From assembly GCF_000003815.2 (NCBI RefSeq), contig NW_023365786.1, forward strand, positions 33,749-77,607: a DNA stretch of 43,859 nt. Reading direction: 5' to 3'. Both the position numbers and the translations under genes were made by a program. The stretch is from Branchiostoma floridae (taxonomy: Eukaryota; Chordata; Leptocardii; Amphioxiformes; Branchiostomatidae). Positions 9,330 through 20,149 of the stretch are shown piece by piece. Positions within the stretch are counted from its first letter, which is position 1, and every line of letters begins with the position of its first letter. The notes beneath the pieces are model-generated. The model saw only the letters and a program-made list of their open reading frames with translations. It was not told the origin of the DNA and searched no databases.

Positions 9330-9620
9330 GCTACGCGTGCGAACTAGTAAACATGTCGTCAAGACTCTACAGAATTCTGCCGACACAAGAAATCGTCAAA
9401 TCCCTGTGATTCTAGAAATATGAAAACAAAACATGCACCGTACGAAATGTCCCACCCTTTTTGGCTCCGACCTCTTTGAAAGAAAAGTCTAATGTCATGC
9501 CCCCGCTTTTAACCGCAAACATCAGGGGTCAATAAGCTTTCGCCGCCGGGCATGTTCTCACCAACGCGTCTTCTTCTTCTACACGGCTGAACCATGCTTT
9601 ACGCTGTGGGTACACATAAG
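9330..9620 (+). repeat. Segmental duplication, copy 1
   Basis: Matches 10275-10530 and continues at 10806-10910. Shared landmarks: AGTAAACATGTC, CTACAGAATTCTGCCGACA, GACCTCTTTGAAAGAAA, GTCAATAAGCTT, then the TGAACCATG/TGAGCCATG segment. This copy lacks the SINE present in copy 2. The function of the duplicated sequence is unknown. Confidence 0.75.
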
Positions 9621-10124
9621 TTCCGTTTATTTGTAAAGGCTCTCTTTCCACGAGACGGTGAACGACCAATGAACTTGAGGTTATGTGACCCTACAACTGG
9701 AGTATTATTCACGATGTAAAGGTATGATTTAGAAGGCAACAAATCTTCTACATTCGCGTATAGAGTTTACGAAGTCAACAGAACATTCAAGTAAATCATT
9801 ATCAAAGAATGAGCCTATCTTTGGAACATTCTAACAATGGCATGTCCGTAACATGAGAAAGCAAAATGGAAGTCCTGCTGCAGCACCACGGAACACTTAT
9901 CATTTAATAATTTCTTCATTCTTCCAACACTGATATGTCAAATGTCATCAAGATTTCTCGAGCTATGCTGACAACAGACGAACACAAGCAGGCACCCTGG
10001 CGAGGATAAAACAGCGTCCTCTTATGACATGGTGCCGACTTTGTTCTCACAACCCTGGGAGGAGACAAGGACGTCTGACCTGCCTCAGCCACTTCATGTC
10101 TACTGAGGCCGTGTCGGGCCCTGC

Positions 10125-10202
10125 ATGTTCGAGCGTGCGCCTTGCTGTAGTGTGCGCGGGTCGATGTTCGAGCGTGCGCCTTGCTGTAGTGTGCGCGGGT
10201 CG
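10125..10202. repeat. 39-bp unit, two tandem copies
   Basis: ATGTTCGAGCGTGCGCCTTG recurs at 10125 and 10164 with the following GCTGTAGTGTGCGCGGGTCG nearly identical. It lies in the 9621-10274 stretch, where I see no other feature. Confidence 0.85.
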
Positions 10203-10274
10203 AGATGTGGCCACGATAATGGCGCCCCGGAACCATAATAGCTAGCGCCCACACCCTGGCACGCGTACGCACGC

Positions 10275-10910
10275 GCGCGAACAAGTAAACATGTCAGGAT
10301 TCTACAGAATTCTGCCGACATAACATATCCCTGGGACACGTCAAATCCCTGTGATCCTAGAAATATAAACAAAACATGCCCACGTTCTCTTTTCATACGA
10401 AAAGTCCCGACCTCTTTGAAAGAAATTAAAGCCTTATGTCATGCCCCCACTTTTAACCCCAAACATCATGGGTCAATAAGCTTCCGCCGCAGGCCATGTT
10501 CTCAGCAATGCGTCTTCTACTGATGACATTTTTTCTTTCTTGTCTTTTTGCTTATGGACAGACGAGGGCAATGCGGCACTGCAACCAAGTTAGTTAATTA
10601 TATCAACAGTACCACATACACGGTATAGACAGAAGGTAAATGTTGTATTTCTTTTACCTCCCGACCGAAGTCAGGTACCCACTTTTACACCTGGTGAAGT
10701 AAGAAAGGTCGTGTGAAGGGCACAACGTCGGAGGCACGGCGGGTATCGAACTCGGGACCTCTAGATTCCGAGCCGAACGCTCTACCAGTTATGCCGCACA
10801 CGACGCCATTACTTGTGACACGATTGAGCCATGTTTTACACTGTGGGTTCACAAAAGGTCCATTCCATTTTGTACAAAACCTGAGGAATACTCTCCAATT
10901 TGTAAAGACT
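10275..10910 (+). repeat. Segmental duplication, copy 2 (interrupted by a SINE)
   Basis: Same sequence as 9330-9620, about 945 bp further on, with small indels. The 276-bp SINE at 10529-10804 splits it. After the SINE the homology resumes with ACACGATTGAGCCATGTTTT. The copies are diverged by point changes, so the duplication is not recent. Confidence 0.75.
10529..10804 (-). mobile_element. tRNA-derived SINE, copy 1
   Basis: On the minus strand the head reads like a tRNA. There is an A-box-like TGGTAGAGCGTTCGG and a B-box-like GAGTTCGATACC at tRNA spacing, so Pol III promotion is plausible. The body includes GGTACCTGACTTCGGTCGGG and ends in CTGTCCATAAGC and an A-rich tail (AAGAAAGAAAAAA). Imperfect target repeats flank it: TACTGATGAC (10519-10528) and TACTTGTGAC (10810-10819). 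The paralogous site near 9590 is empty. The same family recurs at 12365. Confidence 0.85.
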
Positions 10911-11618
10911 TTTCTCTACTGGAGGGCGAGCCAAGAGAGCCGAGTTGAGCAATCAAGGAGGAACCAAAATCAAATATGGTGTACATGGTATGAGGTATCA
11001 TTTGAAGACAGAAAAATATACAAAACGTAAGAAAAAAGAAACATTTTTCATCCATGAAATTCGCTGAGCGACCTGCCAAATATTTAGTCCTGAAAATACA
11101 AATACATTTGCGAATAACGTTTTTTAAAGTCTACAGAACAAGCAAATTAACAAAGAAATGTGAGTGAAACGAGCTCAGGCACTGTCTGTCTTTGAAAACT
11201 CCCGACGATACTGTACTGCACCTTGCCAAGAACGCCACATATCAAAACTGGAAGCCCTTTTACAGTACCATCGGACATCGCTAGGGGGCAATAATCTAAT
11301 CATTTTTCTTGATTTTCAACACCTATCGGCATATCAACTGCCATAAAGATTCATCGAGTTATGGTAACTAGACAAAAACGCAAGCGCATCAACAGCCGAA
11401 AACAAGGGTGGTCAATGACCATGTTACAAAGTATTTGGTAACATGTTAGTTTGGTACGTACATGTGACAACACAAAGGTAGCATAACAAAGTAATCACAT
11501 ATTCCGGATTCAAAAAAATAGAATTGACTATATCTCAATACGCCGACGGCCAATTATTTTGAGAGCCAACATCTCCTTTGCTCAAATAGATACAAATAGA
11601 CAGAATTTTTATGAAATT
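10911..11618. other. Unassigned non-coding sequence
   Basis: Low-complexity A-rich stretches, and no conserved frame, repeat arm or known element seen. Confidence 0.35.
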
Positions 11619-12364
11619 CCGCGACGCGCCCGTGAGAAGACTACCATGTCGTCAGGTCCTCTATGGCTATGGGTTGGCGGGAAAACGAGCGGCGACGCGC
11701 CCGTGTGAAGACTACCATGTCGTCAGGTCCTCTATGGCTATGGGTTGGCGGGAAAACGAGCGGCGACACGTCCGTGTGAAGACTACCATGTCGTCAAGTC
11801 CTCTATGGCTATGGGTTGGCGGGATAACAAGTCGCGACGCGCCCGTGTGAAGACTACCATGTCGTCAGGTCCTCTATGGCTATGGGTTGGCGGGACAACA
11901 AATCGCGACGCGCCCGTGTGAAGACTACCATCTCGTCAGGTCCTCTATGGCTATGGGTTGGCGGGAAAACGAGCGGCGACACGTCCGTGTGAAGACTACC
12001 ATGTCGTCAAGTCCTCTATGGCTATGGGTTGGCGGGATAACAAGTCGCGACGCGCCCGTGTGAAGACTACCATGTCGTCAGGTCCTCTATGGCTATGGGT
12101 TGGCGGGACAACAAATCGCGACGCGCCCGTGTGAAGACTACCATGTCGTCAGGTCCTCTATGGCTATGGGTTGGCGGGACAACAAATCGCGACGCGCCCG
12201 TGTGAAGACTACCATCTCGTCAGGTCCTCTATGGCTATGGGTTGGCGGGAAAACGAGCGGCGACGCGCCCGTGTGAAGACTTCCATCTCGTCAGGTCCTC
12301 TATGGCTATGGGTTGGCGGGAAAACGAGCGGCGACGCGTCCGTGTGAAGACTACCATGTCGTCA
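11619..12364. repeat. 71-bp minisatellite array (about 10.5 units) with higher-order structure
   Basis: GAAGACTACCATGTCGTCA recurs every 71 bp from 11636. Units end in three variants (AAAACGAGC, ATAACAAGTC, ACAACAAATC). A block of three units in the order AAAACG / ATAACA / ACAACA repeats twice, so the array also grew in 213-bp steps. The SINE at 12365 interrupts the last unit, and a diverged unit half (GGTTGGCGGACACCAAGCCG) is visible at 12714 beyond it. Confidence 0.9.
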
Positions 12365-12649
12365 GTCCTAACTGGTAGAGCGTTCGGCTCGGAATCTATA
12401 GGTCCTGAGTTTGATCGGTAAAAATGGGTACCTGACTTCGGTCGGGGAGGTAAAAGACTACATTTATCTTCTGTCTGTANNNNNNNNNNNNNNNNNNNNN
12501 NNNNNNNNNNNNNNNNNNNNNNNNNNNNNNNNNNNNNNNNNNNNNNNNNNNNNNNNNNNNNNNNNNNNNNNNNNNNNNNTTTAAAAAACTTGAGTGCGGT
12601 GCGATATTGTCCTTGTCTGTCCAAAAGCAAATAGAAAAAAAGAAAAAAC
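12365..12649 (+). mobile_element. tRNA-derived SINE, copy 2 (contains assembly gap)
   Basis: The head (AACTGGTAGAGCGTTCGGCT and a degraded B box GAGTTTGATCGG) and body (GGTACCTGACTTCGGTCGGG, GAGGTAAAAGAC) match the SINE at 10529-10804 in opposite orientation. Positions 12480-12579 are N. After the gap comes the family tail TTGTCTGTCCAAAAGCAAAT and an A-rich end. It lies inside the 71-bp array. Confidence 0.85.
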
Positions 12650-13983
12650 AGCCATGACGCGTCCTGCAAAGCCGACCGTCAGCGTTGGAAACCGCGATCT
12701 CCTCCCGTCCTAAGGTTGGCGGACACCAAGCCGCGACGCGCTCTGCCGTGCAGCCCACACATCGCCGCGCCTTCTGTGCGACTGCAACGTGGCCACAGTG
12801 GTGTGTGGGTCGTGGCAATCGTCGGAGCTCGCCTTTTTTCGTGACAGGACGACACACGACGGCGGCAGCCTAGAAAAAACCTCCAAGGCCCGACTTGTTC
12901 ACGTCGCCAGGAAAGGCCCCGTGATATGCACCGTAGGGTAGGTTATCGTCAGCCGTGGAAATACCTATTCTCCCGGTCGGTGCGTGAAGCTAAGGGCACC
13001 ACCCACCGTAGAGTTGGCTATCGTCAGCCGTGGAGACAGTTAAAATACGTTTTCTCCCGATCAGTACGTGAGGAAACAGCGCCATGTGGCCACAGCCAAT
13101 CGGTGACCGTGAAAGTCAACAAGTTACGTCTTTTCTGTAGTGCCAGACCATCTTGGATCGCGTTTTCCGTGTCTGGCTACGTACTCTAGACAGTAAACAT
13201 GTATTGGACACTTTTAAATCTGAGATAAAATTTGGTTTCTGCATTGTATATTCACTGGATCCGAAGGATGTAAAACCAAATAAAAGAAAAAACAAAGTCT
13301 TGATAGAAAATCGTAGTGCGGGTAGCTAAACCACGAGAGAAGCAAAAGTAGTAGGAATAAGCACGATTAACTTCAAATATAAGAACAGAATGAAAATAAC
13401 CACGGAAAACAGTGCCGATAGAAACCATACGACGTCGCGGTACACGGTCTTTACTCACAGTCGTGTGTTGCTTGGCTTTCCTGGCGGGATTGGCAACCGA
13501 CGTGCTGGCAACGGCTGCTGCTCGGATAAGCGTCGGTCCTTCCAACCGACGGCGCGAGCACTATCTGTCAGGCGGCGGTTGATGAAGACTTCGGTGCAGG
13601 GACGTCTCTGAGCTGGTTTCTCTCCGCGGTCTGACGCAAGCTGCCAGCCAGACCTTCTTTTCTAGCCTGTCTGCAAGTCTCCTCCCCTTCCTGTCTCCCA
13701 CGTGTTGACGGGAATTCCGAGGAGCCAGATACATCACACAGAGGCAGTCACGGAATCCAAGTATTCGTCGACAATCAGATGTGGTGTTCTGGGTATACTA
13801 GTATCTCCTCCCCCACAAAAACGATACATCACAACTACTAAAAATGACAGGTCCGAGTGACATCATTGTTCCCTCAAGCAGATACGCGGTAGCAGTTGCT
13901 AGTCACTACCAGGCTCTCGCGTGGGTCGGAAGCAGCAGAAATTGGCCACAATAAGGGGTGCTACCTTACAAAAGGAGTCAGCT
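12650..13983. other. GC-rich unassigned region with a short tandem pair
   Basis: It starts with diverged 71-bp-unit sequence. Positions 12928-13000 and 13004-13080 are a degenerate tandem pair (CACCGTAG..GTTGG/GTTATCGTCAGCCGTGG). It is rich in CpG compared with its surroundings, but I see no gene, start motif or splice pattern. Confidence 0.4.
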
Positions 13984-14066
13984 GACCGTAGAAGGTCCAA
14001 CTGGCCATTAGAACATCTAGAGCCGCTCAACTTCCTATGCACGCCATTCCCACTGTTTGCTGAGTT
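13984..14066 (+). repeat. 83-bp direct repeat, copy 1
   Basis: GACCGTAGAAGG...GCACGCCATTC matches 15402-15480 with scattered changes. The unit is unidentified. Confidence 0.6.
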
Positions 14067-14199
14067 AAACAGATTTTGCGGATAATAATTTACTACATTT
14101 ATTATTTACGATTATTCTGTTCTAATAAAATTTCGAAGCCTTTGTGATATGGCTTTTTATATCATACCTGTGAAGCGAAAACGTTCGATACAGGTGTCA

Positions 14200-14885
14200 G
14201 AGATACAGGTGTACGAGATAAGGACTTATTTTGATAGCGCGCGCTGCCTGGCCATCCAAAACAAGTATATGGAAAACATCACTCTACATTTGGTACATCA
14301 CTCCTAAACAAGTATTTAAAATGAAAGGTAGGCAATGATATGCCATACACTATATTGGCACAAAGATTTGATTTGAACAGATCTCAAAGCGTTAAGCTAA
14401 CGAATGAAGCGTTAACTTGAGTTTATTAGAATATACAGAAAAAGCACACATGTCTACGGAACCTCGGTGGTTATGAAGAACAGAAAAAAAAGTTAGCAAA
14501 AGATTTGCCCCTCCTTAACGGTGGTTTGTGTTAAAACGTCTCTTCAAGGACCATCTTCATGACAGCTAGCAAAAATGATCTAGGAACGTTACCCCAAGGG
14601 CGCCTTTTTCATGGTCACAAAGAATGTTAGTGACGGCAACCAGACAGTTCGGCGAGCTTAGGTCGAGCTTAGACTCAACCAAGCATGTGAGAACTTTGGT
14701 AAAAACTTGGAAAGATCGTCCCCTTTAATGCTCTCACAAACACGAGTACTAAAGAGAAACAACCCCTTTTCGAACAAAAGTAATTTTGGAGACAATTGTC
14801 CCATTATTTGATGTTAGACCACGAAATCCGTGATATATGATTACAGAACCAATACAAACTAGTACAGTATAGTTAAAGTAATAAT
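14200..14885 (+). repeat. Composite repeat, diverged partial copy (modules Q-R-S)
   Basis: It shares CTTAACGGTGGTTTGTGTTA, GTGACGGCAACCAGACA, ACCAAGCATGTGAGA, the ACTAAAGAGA block and ATTACAGAACC with copies at 20.15, 24.46, 26.95, 28.1 and 29.7 kb, in the same order. It ends, like other copies, in a CA microsatellite. It also shares an upstream stretch (TGGCCATCCAAAACA, TGCCATACACTA) with 20150-20290. Confidence 0.65.
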
Positions 14886-15011
14886 TAAAGACGAAAATAA
14901 CCACACACAAAACACATTCACATGCACACACACAGATATAGATACATAGAAACATAAATATACACACAAACACCACATAGGCACTCACACACACACACGC
15001 ACACAATGTAC

Positions 15012-15061
<50 letters not shown>

Positions 15062-15125
15062 ACTGATTTAAACACACACAGATATACAAATACACACATT
15101 AACACACGCACATACACACACAAAC
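14886..15125. repeat. CA-rich microsatellite region
   Basis: Imperfect (CA)n with interspersed TA and GA steps; longest pure run about 15017-15055. The open frames through it are low-complexity artefacts. Confidence 0.95.
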
Positions 15126-15401
15126 CCTTAGACTAATTAAAGAATCATCACAGACGCATCATGGATGCAACTCGAACTGTACTCAGGTGATATGTATGTG
15201 ACCGAGGTTTGGCCGCTTCCATTGTTGTTTTTTTGTGTGTCATCTACAGACGGGTGCAAGCTTTATGGTGGAGTCTCCTTTTAAAATAAGCACCTATCCT
15301 TACGCGTCATAGGGGGTACCTGGGTACATGGCACGTTTCGAGGAGGGGGGAGATTGAGCAACGCACATGTTAACGTCTAACTTGTTGGAATACCCAAGGT
15401 C

Positions 15402-15480
15402 GACCGTAGAAGGCCCAAATGGCCACAAGTACATTTAGAGCCGGTGAACTTCTCATGCACGCCATTCTCCGGTTTGTTTA
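15402..15480 (+). repeat. 83-bp direct repeat, copy 2
   Basis: Diverged copy of 13984-14066. The surrounding stretch 15126-16035 has no other feature that I can see. Confidence 0.6.
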
Positions 15481-16037
15481 TTTCAACAGTTCTGCGTCTA
15501 AAGGTTTTGGGGAAACTACGAGTTTCGTGTGGAAAGAAAGCCACTTGGTCGCAGCGTCGAGCGTGAGAACTGGGCGTAGGTGTTGAGCGAGGTCGGAGGG
15601 AACAAAAGGTAGATGTCCTTTTTTTTTTCGTTGGGGCATCGGTATTTCGTTAGGGGCATCTGTGACATTTTGATTGACTGAGGATATGCAGCTCGTTAGC
15701 TTTATCGCTTTTTGATCATTCTGTTTTTCCCATAACTTTTTTTGTAAAATTGCTAACAGCAGCTGAGCATTCTGACACTTGGAATTCTTACGCGTCTCAA
15801 ATATAGCATCTGGTAAAATAAGTTGCTAACTTGAGTGAAGTGCCTCGTCTGTCCGAACGCAAATATAAACAAAATGTAAATAGCATCTACAAAATATTCG
15901 GCTGTGAGGATAATAGCAAACACTGTAGAGAATGGAAAAAACAAAACCTTTTACACATGTACGTGCGTGCATATATGTATGTAGTTTAGTGAATTTGCGT
16001 GTGTACGCGCGAGTAGCTGTGGCATGTGTAAATAGAT

Positions 16038-16039
<2 letters not shown>

Positions 16040-16073
<34 letters not shown>

Positions 16074-16165
16074 ATAAATTTATTCATTTTGAGTGTGTGT
16101 GTGTGTGTGTGTATGAATAAATGAATGAATGAATGAATGAATGAATGAATGAAAGAATGAAAGAA
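16040..16165. repeat. (CA)n, (TG)n and (GAAT)n microsatellites
   Basis: (CA)n at 16040-16071, (TG)n at 16094-16112 and (GAAT)n at 16116-16166 in close succession. The CA and TG runs could pair as a hairpin across about 22 bp. Confidence 0.9.
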
Positions 16166-16339
16166 TGAATTAATGAACGACAGGACGAGGTGTAGTTATG
16201 CTGTGTGCAGAATTGTAATAGAAACCCATGACTGTAACGTCGACAGGAAGAGGTGTATTTATGGTGTGTTAAAAATAGTTATAATTAGGATATATCATTG
16301 TCTATTTGTTGTTATTAACTTTATATCAATCTTAATGCA

Positions 16340-16395
16340 TTTAGCCCCATTGGAGCATGAACATGCAATAAACATCACTGTCATTGTCATTGTTA
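16340..16395 (+). mobile_element. LINE-like 3' tail fragment
   Basis: AGCCCCATTGGAGCATGAAC then ATGCAATAAACATCACTGTC with a TGTCAT repeat end. It resembles the LINE tail at 3265-3310 (gcatgaatgtgcaataaa). It is only a fragment, so the call is tentative. Confidence 0.4.
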
Positions 16396-16504
16396 AAACT
16401 GTAACAGAAACACAGGACTGTTATTACAGAGATGGTTAAGACAGGGCGAGGTGTATCTATGTTGTGTGCGTGAAAACGCCGAGCCCACGTGGGCTTATAT
16501 GACA

Positions 16505-16752
16505 CTAAACAACATCTGTGGCATATGTTTGTATGTGTGTGAGTTTGTGTATGTATGTGTGTGAGTGTTTTTGTGTGTGTGTGATTTTTTGTGTTTGTGT
16601 CTGTGTGAGTTTCTGCGTGTGTTTGTATGAGAGTTTGTGTGTGAGTGTGAGTTTGTGTTTTGTGAGTTTTTTTGTGTGTGTGTGAGTTTGTGCTTGTGTG
16701 TTAGCGTGAGTTTGTGAGTGCGTGTGTATAAGTGTATGTGTGTGTGTGTGTA

Positions 16753-16796
<44 letters not shown>

Positions 16797-16850
16797 TGTG
16801 TGTGTGTGTGTGAGAGTGCGTGTGTGTGTGTGTGAGTTTGTGTTTTTATG
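16505..16850. repeat. TG-rich microsatellite region
   Basis: Imperfect (TG)n with GAGT/TTTG interruptions; pure runs at about 16737-16830. Between 16851 and 17649 I see no gene or repeat. Confidence 0.95.
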
Positions 16851-17649
16851 ACTGAAAGACGAGATAGAAATTGATTACTCAGTAGGTGTACAATATCCAT
16901 TGATAAGAAGTATTTGTTACTAATTCCAAGTGCCTTGCATTGTTTGACCAGCCATTTGATAGGTTTTACTAGTATTGTTTACAACAGTATACAAATGAAA
17001 GGCCTACATGAATCTTTGTGAAAAAGTATCAATATATCAACATGTTGAGTCTACAGTATTATTTACACTCTTGGTTCTTAAGTCTAAACATTATTAGATA
17101 TATTTACCTATTTGTAAACTGTAAGGTTGTAGTTGAATTTGTCTAGAAAACATAGGCTTCAGTGTGGTAAACTATTGTACTACTTGTCTACATCGCTTCA
17201 CATCAGTACAGTATTTCAAAGTCAACGAACCAACCTGAATGTCTGATCATTGTCAAATGTATAAACGCAAAGATTGGAGAAAACAATTATTACGCATGAA
17301 GATGTATTTGAAAAGACAGATCCTGTAGAATCTTTTTTTAATTCAGGAAAAACTTCATCCATCCCAAATGCAAAGTGACATACATCAGTTCATATCACAA
17401 CCTTATACCGCCAGACAAGCACATGTAGACGATTTTCATCATATCATCAGCTGACTTGTCACTAAAACCAATTCGAGTTTTGAAACGAGAAAAGAAACCT
17501 CCAAATGACCAACAATATCGGGATCGAACGTCAAGAATTTGATTGTTGTGTTAAGTCGACATTTTGTATCAGTCAACTACCATTTTCGTACCACCTGTAC
17601 TTAGCCAACTTTACGTATATATTTATTATATATGTATATATAAATCTCG

Positions 17650-18595
17650 GAGTCTGGAACTTGACTTATTTATCACCTGCCTTCGGCGATGGCCGGATGG
17701 GTGTTACCTGGATAATTGCTCATTGAACACGTTTGTTTTTCTCCAAGCCAAATGTCAGGCAGTACACACTTTATAATCCTTGTTTAACCCATTCTCCCGG
17801 AGAAACTTATACCTCAAAACTGGGTAACAAAAAATTGTTCTGTCGAGTAACGTATGGCGCCATGGACTGTCTCAAACTATATGACCTGCACATCATTAGA
17901 TAATGAGCTTCAATGTAACAATCTGACACCAGGTCCTTTAATAATACCTGTAAAGTTACATCTAATCTCATTGACAATTCATACGAAGGAGTCATTTAGC
18001 AACTCTTGAAGCCAGGACGCCTGTTCTTATATTAACGTTGTAAAAGTTTGTCTGAGATAACCAGAGAAAAGTGGATCTGACGTGCGCCCATCCTTTGCGC
18101 TCTGGGCGTTGGGCACCCAGAGAGACTGAGGAGCCTTTGTTCTTGTAGTGACATTCCCCTTTAGAGACCTTTATCACCAGACGCGACGATGTTACCATAG
18201 ATGGTCGCACCGAGTCTTCTGCTTGTTTGATGCGTTTTTAATTGGGCAACACGAGGCCATGTCAGCTCAATTGCATGGATTTCATCCAATGTTAGTTGAA
18301 TGTCAAGGACTGACAGCGCTGCCAATTTTAACCATACTTTATCAAGGAAGGTCTTTTCTCAAGCGACAGATATTCCAGAGCTTCGACGTCGGGATTACGG
18401 CGGATTATAGGCAGGCTGTGACAGGCTTTCCCAAGAAATATGATCAGGCTATAAGTTGGGTACGGTCCATCGTACCATCCAACTTCTATCGGGGCTCCTT
18501 GCATTCTGTGCCCTGAAAATCGGTGCAGCGAGGGCAAGGAGCCCCGGCGGAAATCGGTTGGCACCAAGGTTTATCCTACACTACCTTATAAAGAT
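17650..18595 (+). repeat. Composite repeat, module P copy 1
   Basis: It matches 28985-29682 throughout: CACCTGCCTTCGGCG, GGATAATTGCTCATT, GTTTTTAATTGGGCAACACG, TGCATGGATTTCATCCAAT and GTCAAGGACTGACAGCGCT. It ends in a hairpin segment and CCTACACTACCTTATAAAGA. The next module (Q) should follow directly but is displaced to 19429 by an insertion. No long conserved frame is shared between the copies, so I read it as non-coding. Confidence 0.8.
18493..18546. other. Conserved hairpin in module P
   Basis: GGGGCTCCTTGC and GCAAGGAGCCCC form a 12-bp perfect stem around a loop of about 30 bp containing AAAATCGGTGCAGCGAG. Diverged versions exist at about 29578-29632 and 23742-23797, keeping most of the pairing. 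Confidence 0.6.
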
Positions 18596-18778
18596 TAAGC
18601 ATAAAAAATGTCTTGTTTCGGCAAGCTTTGGATTTAGGTTCGATTATGCTTTAAACGTAAAAAATGTAGAGAAATAAGTCGGAGTTAACGGTACGTTACC
18701 TCAGATACCATTAACAACATGTGAACGGAACGATTGATTGACCATTAACAGATGAAAATCACAATGTGAAAAATGGCC

Positions 18779-18792
18779 GTTGCCATGGCAAC
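18779..18792. promoter_or_regulatory. X-box-like palindrome (RFX consensus)
   Basis: GTTGCCATGGCAAC is a perfect inverted match to the RFX X-box consensus (two GTTGCC half sites). RFX factors drive ciliary genes in animals. No gene start is nearby, so function is not supported beyond the motif. Confidence 0.4.
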
Positions 18793-19271
18793 CGGTGAAC
18801 ACCACTTTAACCAAAACTTAGCCATTTTTGTATGTACTAGAGAGTCTCTTGAATTTCCCATGATGCATTGCGATATTCGCAGCAATTTGTTAAAACTGTC
18901 CGTTGGGTGTAATCATTAAAATACTCGTAACTCCTGATAGAATTGACGAATTTTGTTGCTTTCAAGCCCCAAATGCAGATTAAGACGTGGCAAATCAAGA
19001 AACGTATCAAACAAGGCCCCATAGGCAAGCCAAATAAATGCCTGGTTTGGGAAAGTAAACAATGTCATTTTTACTAAAAAATTACCCCCAACATCAGCCC
19101 TTGAAGACTCATAACTTCCTCAAGATACTAAATACTGACAAAAAAACTTACTACTTTGTAATATTTGGGGTGTATTTCACCTATCAACCAATTTTCACTG
19201 AAAATTATTAATCTTTTACATATTTATCCCGTCCTTTTCAATAAATGACCAAACGGCCAGGTCAATTTGGA

Positions 19272-19292
19272 TGACGTCACTTGGTCACGTGA
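19272..19292. promoter_or_regulatory. CRE and E-box motif pair
   Basis: TGACGTCA (19272-19279) and TCACGTGA (19285-19292) are full palindromic consensus sites for CREB/ATF and for bHLH factors of the USF/MITF type. They stand 5 bp apart inside the 833-bp insertion. No adjacent gene is seen. Confidence 0.35.
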
Positions 19293-19428
19293 TTACAGTA
19301 AGAAAGCTATGCATGGCAACTGGTTATCATAGCTCAAATTAAATTTTGGACACTGCTGATACAAACAATCCATGATAGCACTTGTTCCTTTTGGTGGTTC
19401 CAAAAACCCCTCTGGCCCATGGACTCTT

Positions 19429-19650
19429 AGACTTGGATAGATTTTAACGCCTTTTGTTAACGAGTCAGGCGTTCCTTTTGATACAACGCACTGAAGAATA
19501 CAAAAAGTACACTCCTTCATTGACTCCTGAGTAATGAAGAACAAAACTGGGTAACAAAAGATTGTCTTCTTGAATGTAGGACCCCGGGTACATGCAGGCC
19601 CGAATGTTCCACAGGACCCCGGGTACATACAGGCCCGAATGTTGATGCAA
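19429..19650 (+). repeat. Composite repeat, module Q copy with 35-bp minisatellite
   Basis: It shares ACTTGGATAGATTTTAACGC, GAGTCAGGCGTT, TACACTCCTT and AACTGGGTA with module Q at 23852 and 29685. It is followed at 19578-19643 by two units of the 35-bp repeat. Confidence 0.75.
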
Positions 19651-20149
19651 ATCCAAACATCATAATAGAAAGGGTTTATTTTACAGTCAGGATGAGAGTA
19701 GTAGTGTGATACCTTCGTATTTGTATGCTTACTACTTGTAGTCTCCACCTGTTAAAGGGATATGAAAAGACAGAGATTCAGCTCTGCAAGCAAAAGGCCT
19801 CGACAGATCACGCCGGGCTAAGCTGAGTTGAGCTCAAATTCACCTTTATTTTTTAATGTTGCAAACGGCATGTATAAAAGTAATTAGAGTCATGGCCTCA
19901 ATGCGCTACTTTAGCATCCTTATATATAATGTTCGTAATTTTGCTGTAGATTCAGACTTGCTGATCACTCAACATCATCAGATGGACGCACTTCCATAGA
20001 AGGTCATTGGCCCACCGAGAGGGTTCACGCAGACAACTGTCTTGATAAGATCAAGATAGGAAACAATCGCTGTCGTCTGTCGATCTGATCATGCATAAAG
20101 GTCGCAGGTTAATTTGCACTAGATGATGACTTTGTTTTCGCCAGATGGC

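Larger units (their letters stand above)
18596..19428. mobile_element. Insertion of about 833 bp between modules P and Q
   Basis: In the copy at 29.68 kb, ATAAAGATGAGACTTGGATA is continuous. Here AAAGAT (to 18595) and AGACTTGGATA (from 19429) are separated by 833 bp, which marks an insertion. It has no coding frame, and terminal repeats are not obvious. It contains an X-box palindrome, a CRE and an E-box (listed separately). Element type is unknown. Confidence 0.6.

Noticed and set aside
10024-10245. Short frames in the 39-bp tandem pair
   Set aside because: Frame openness follows from the repeat; no conserved protein.
10700-10804. A genuine tRNA gene
   Set aside because: The A- and B-box-like parts are present, but the stems do not pair as a functional tRNA and the sequence continues into a SINE body and tail, with a second dispersed copy.
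11611-11850. Frame through the 71-bp array
   Set aside because: 71 is not a multiple of three, so each unit is read in a different frame; not a repeat protein.
14749-15123. Long open frames through CA/TG tracts (also at 16505, 22657, 25539, 25619, 30519, 30637)
   Set aside because: They encode only Cys-Val or Thr-His runs created by the dinucleotide repeat; there is no start context, splice site or domain.
18328-18567. Similar minus-strand frames in two module-P copies (18328-18567 and 29349-29654)
   Set aside because: They share a short similar peptide (SLPSLHRFS..QGAPIEVGW) only because the hairpin DNA is conserved; they diverge in frame on both sides.
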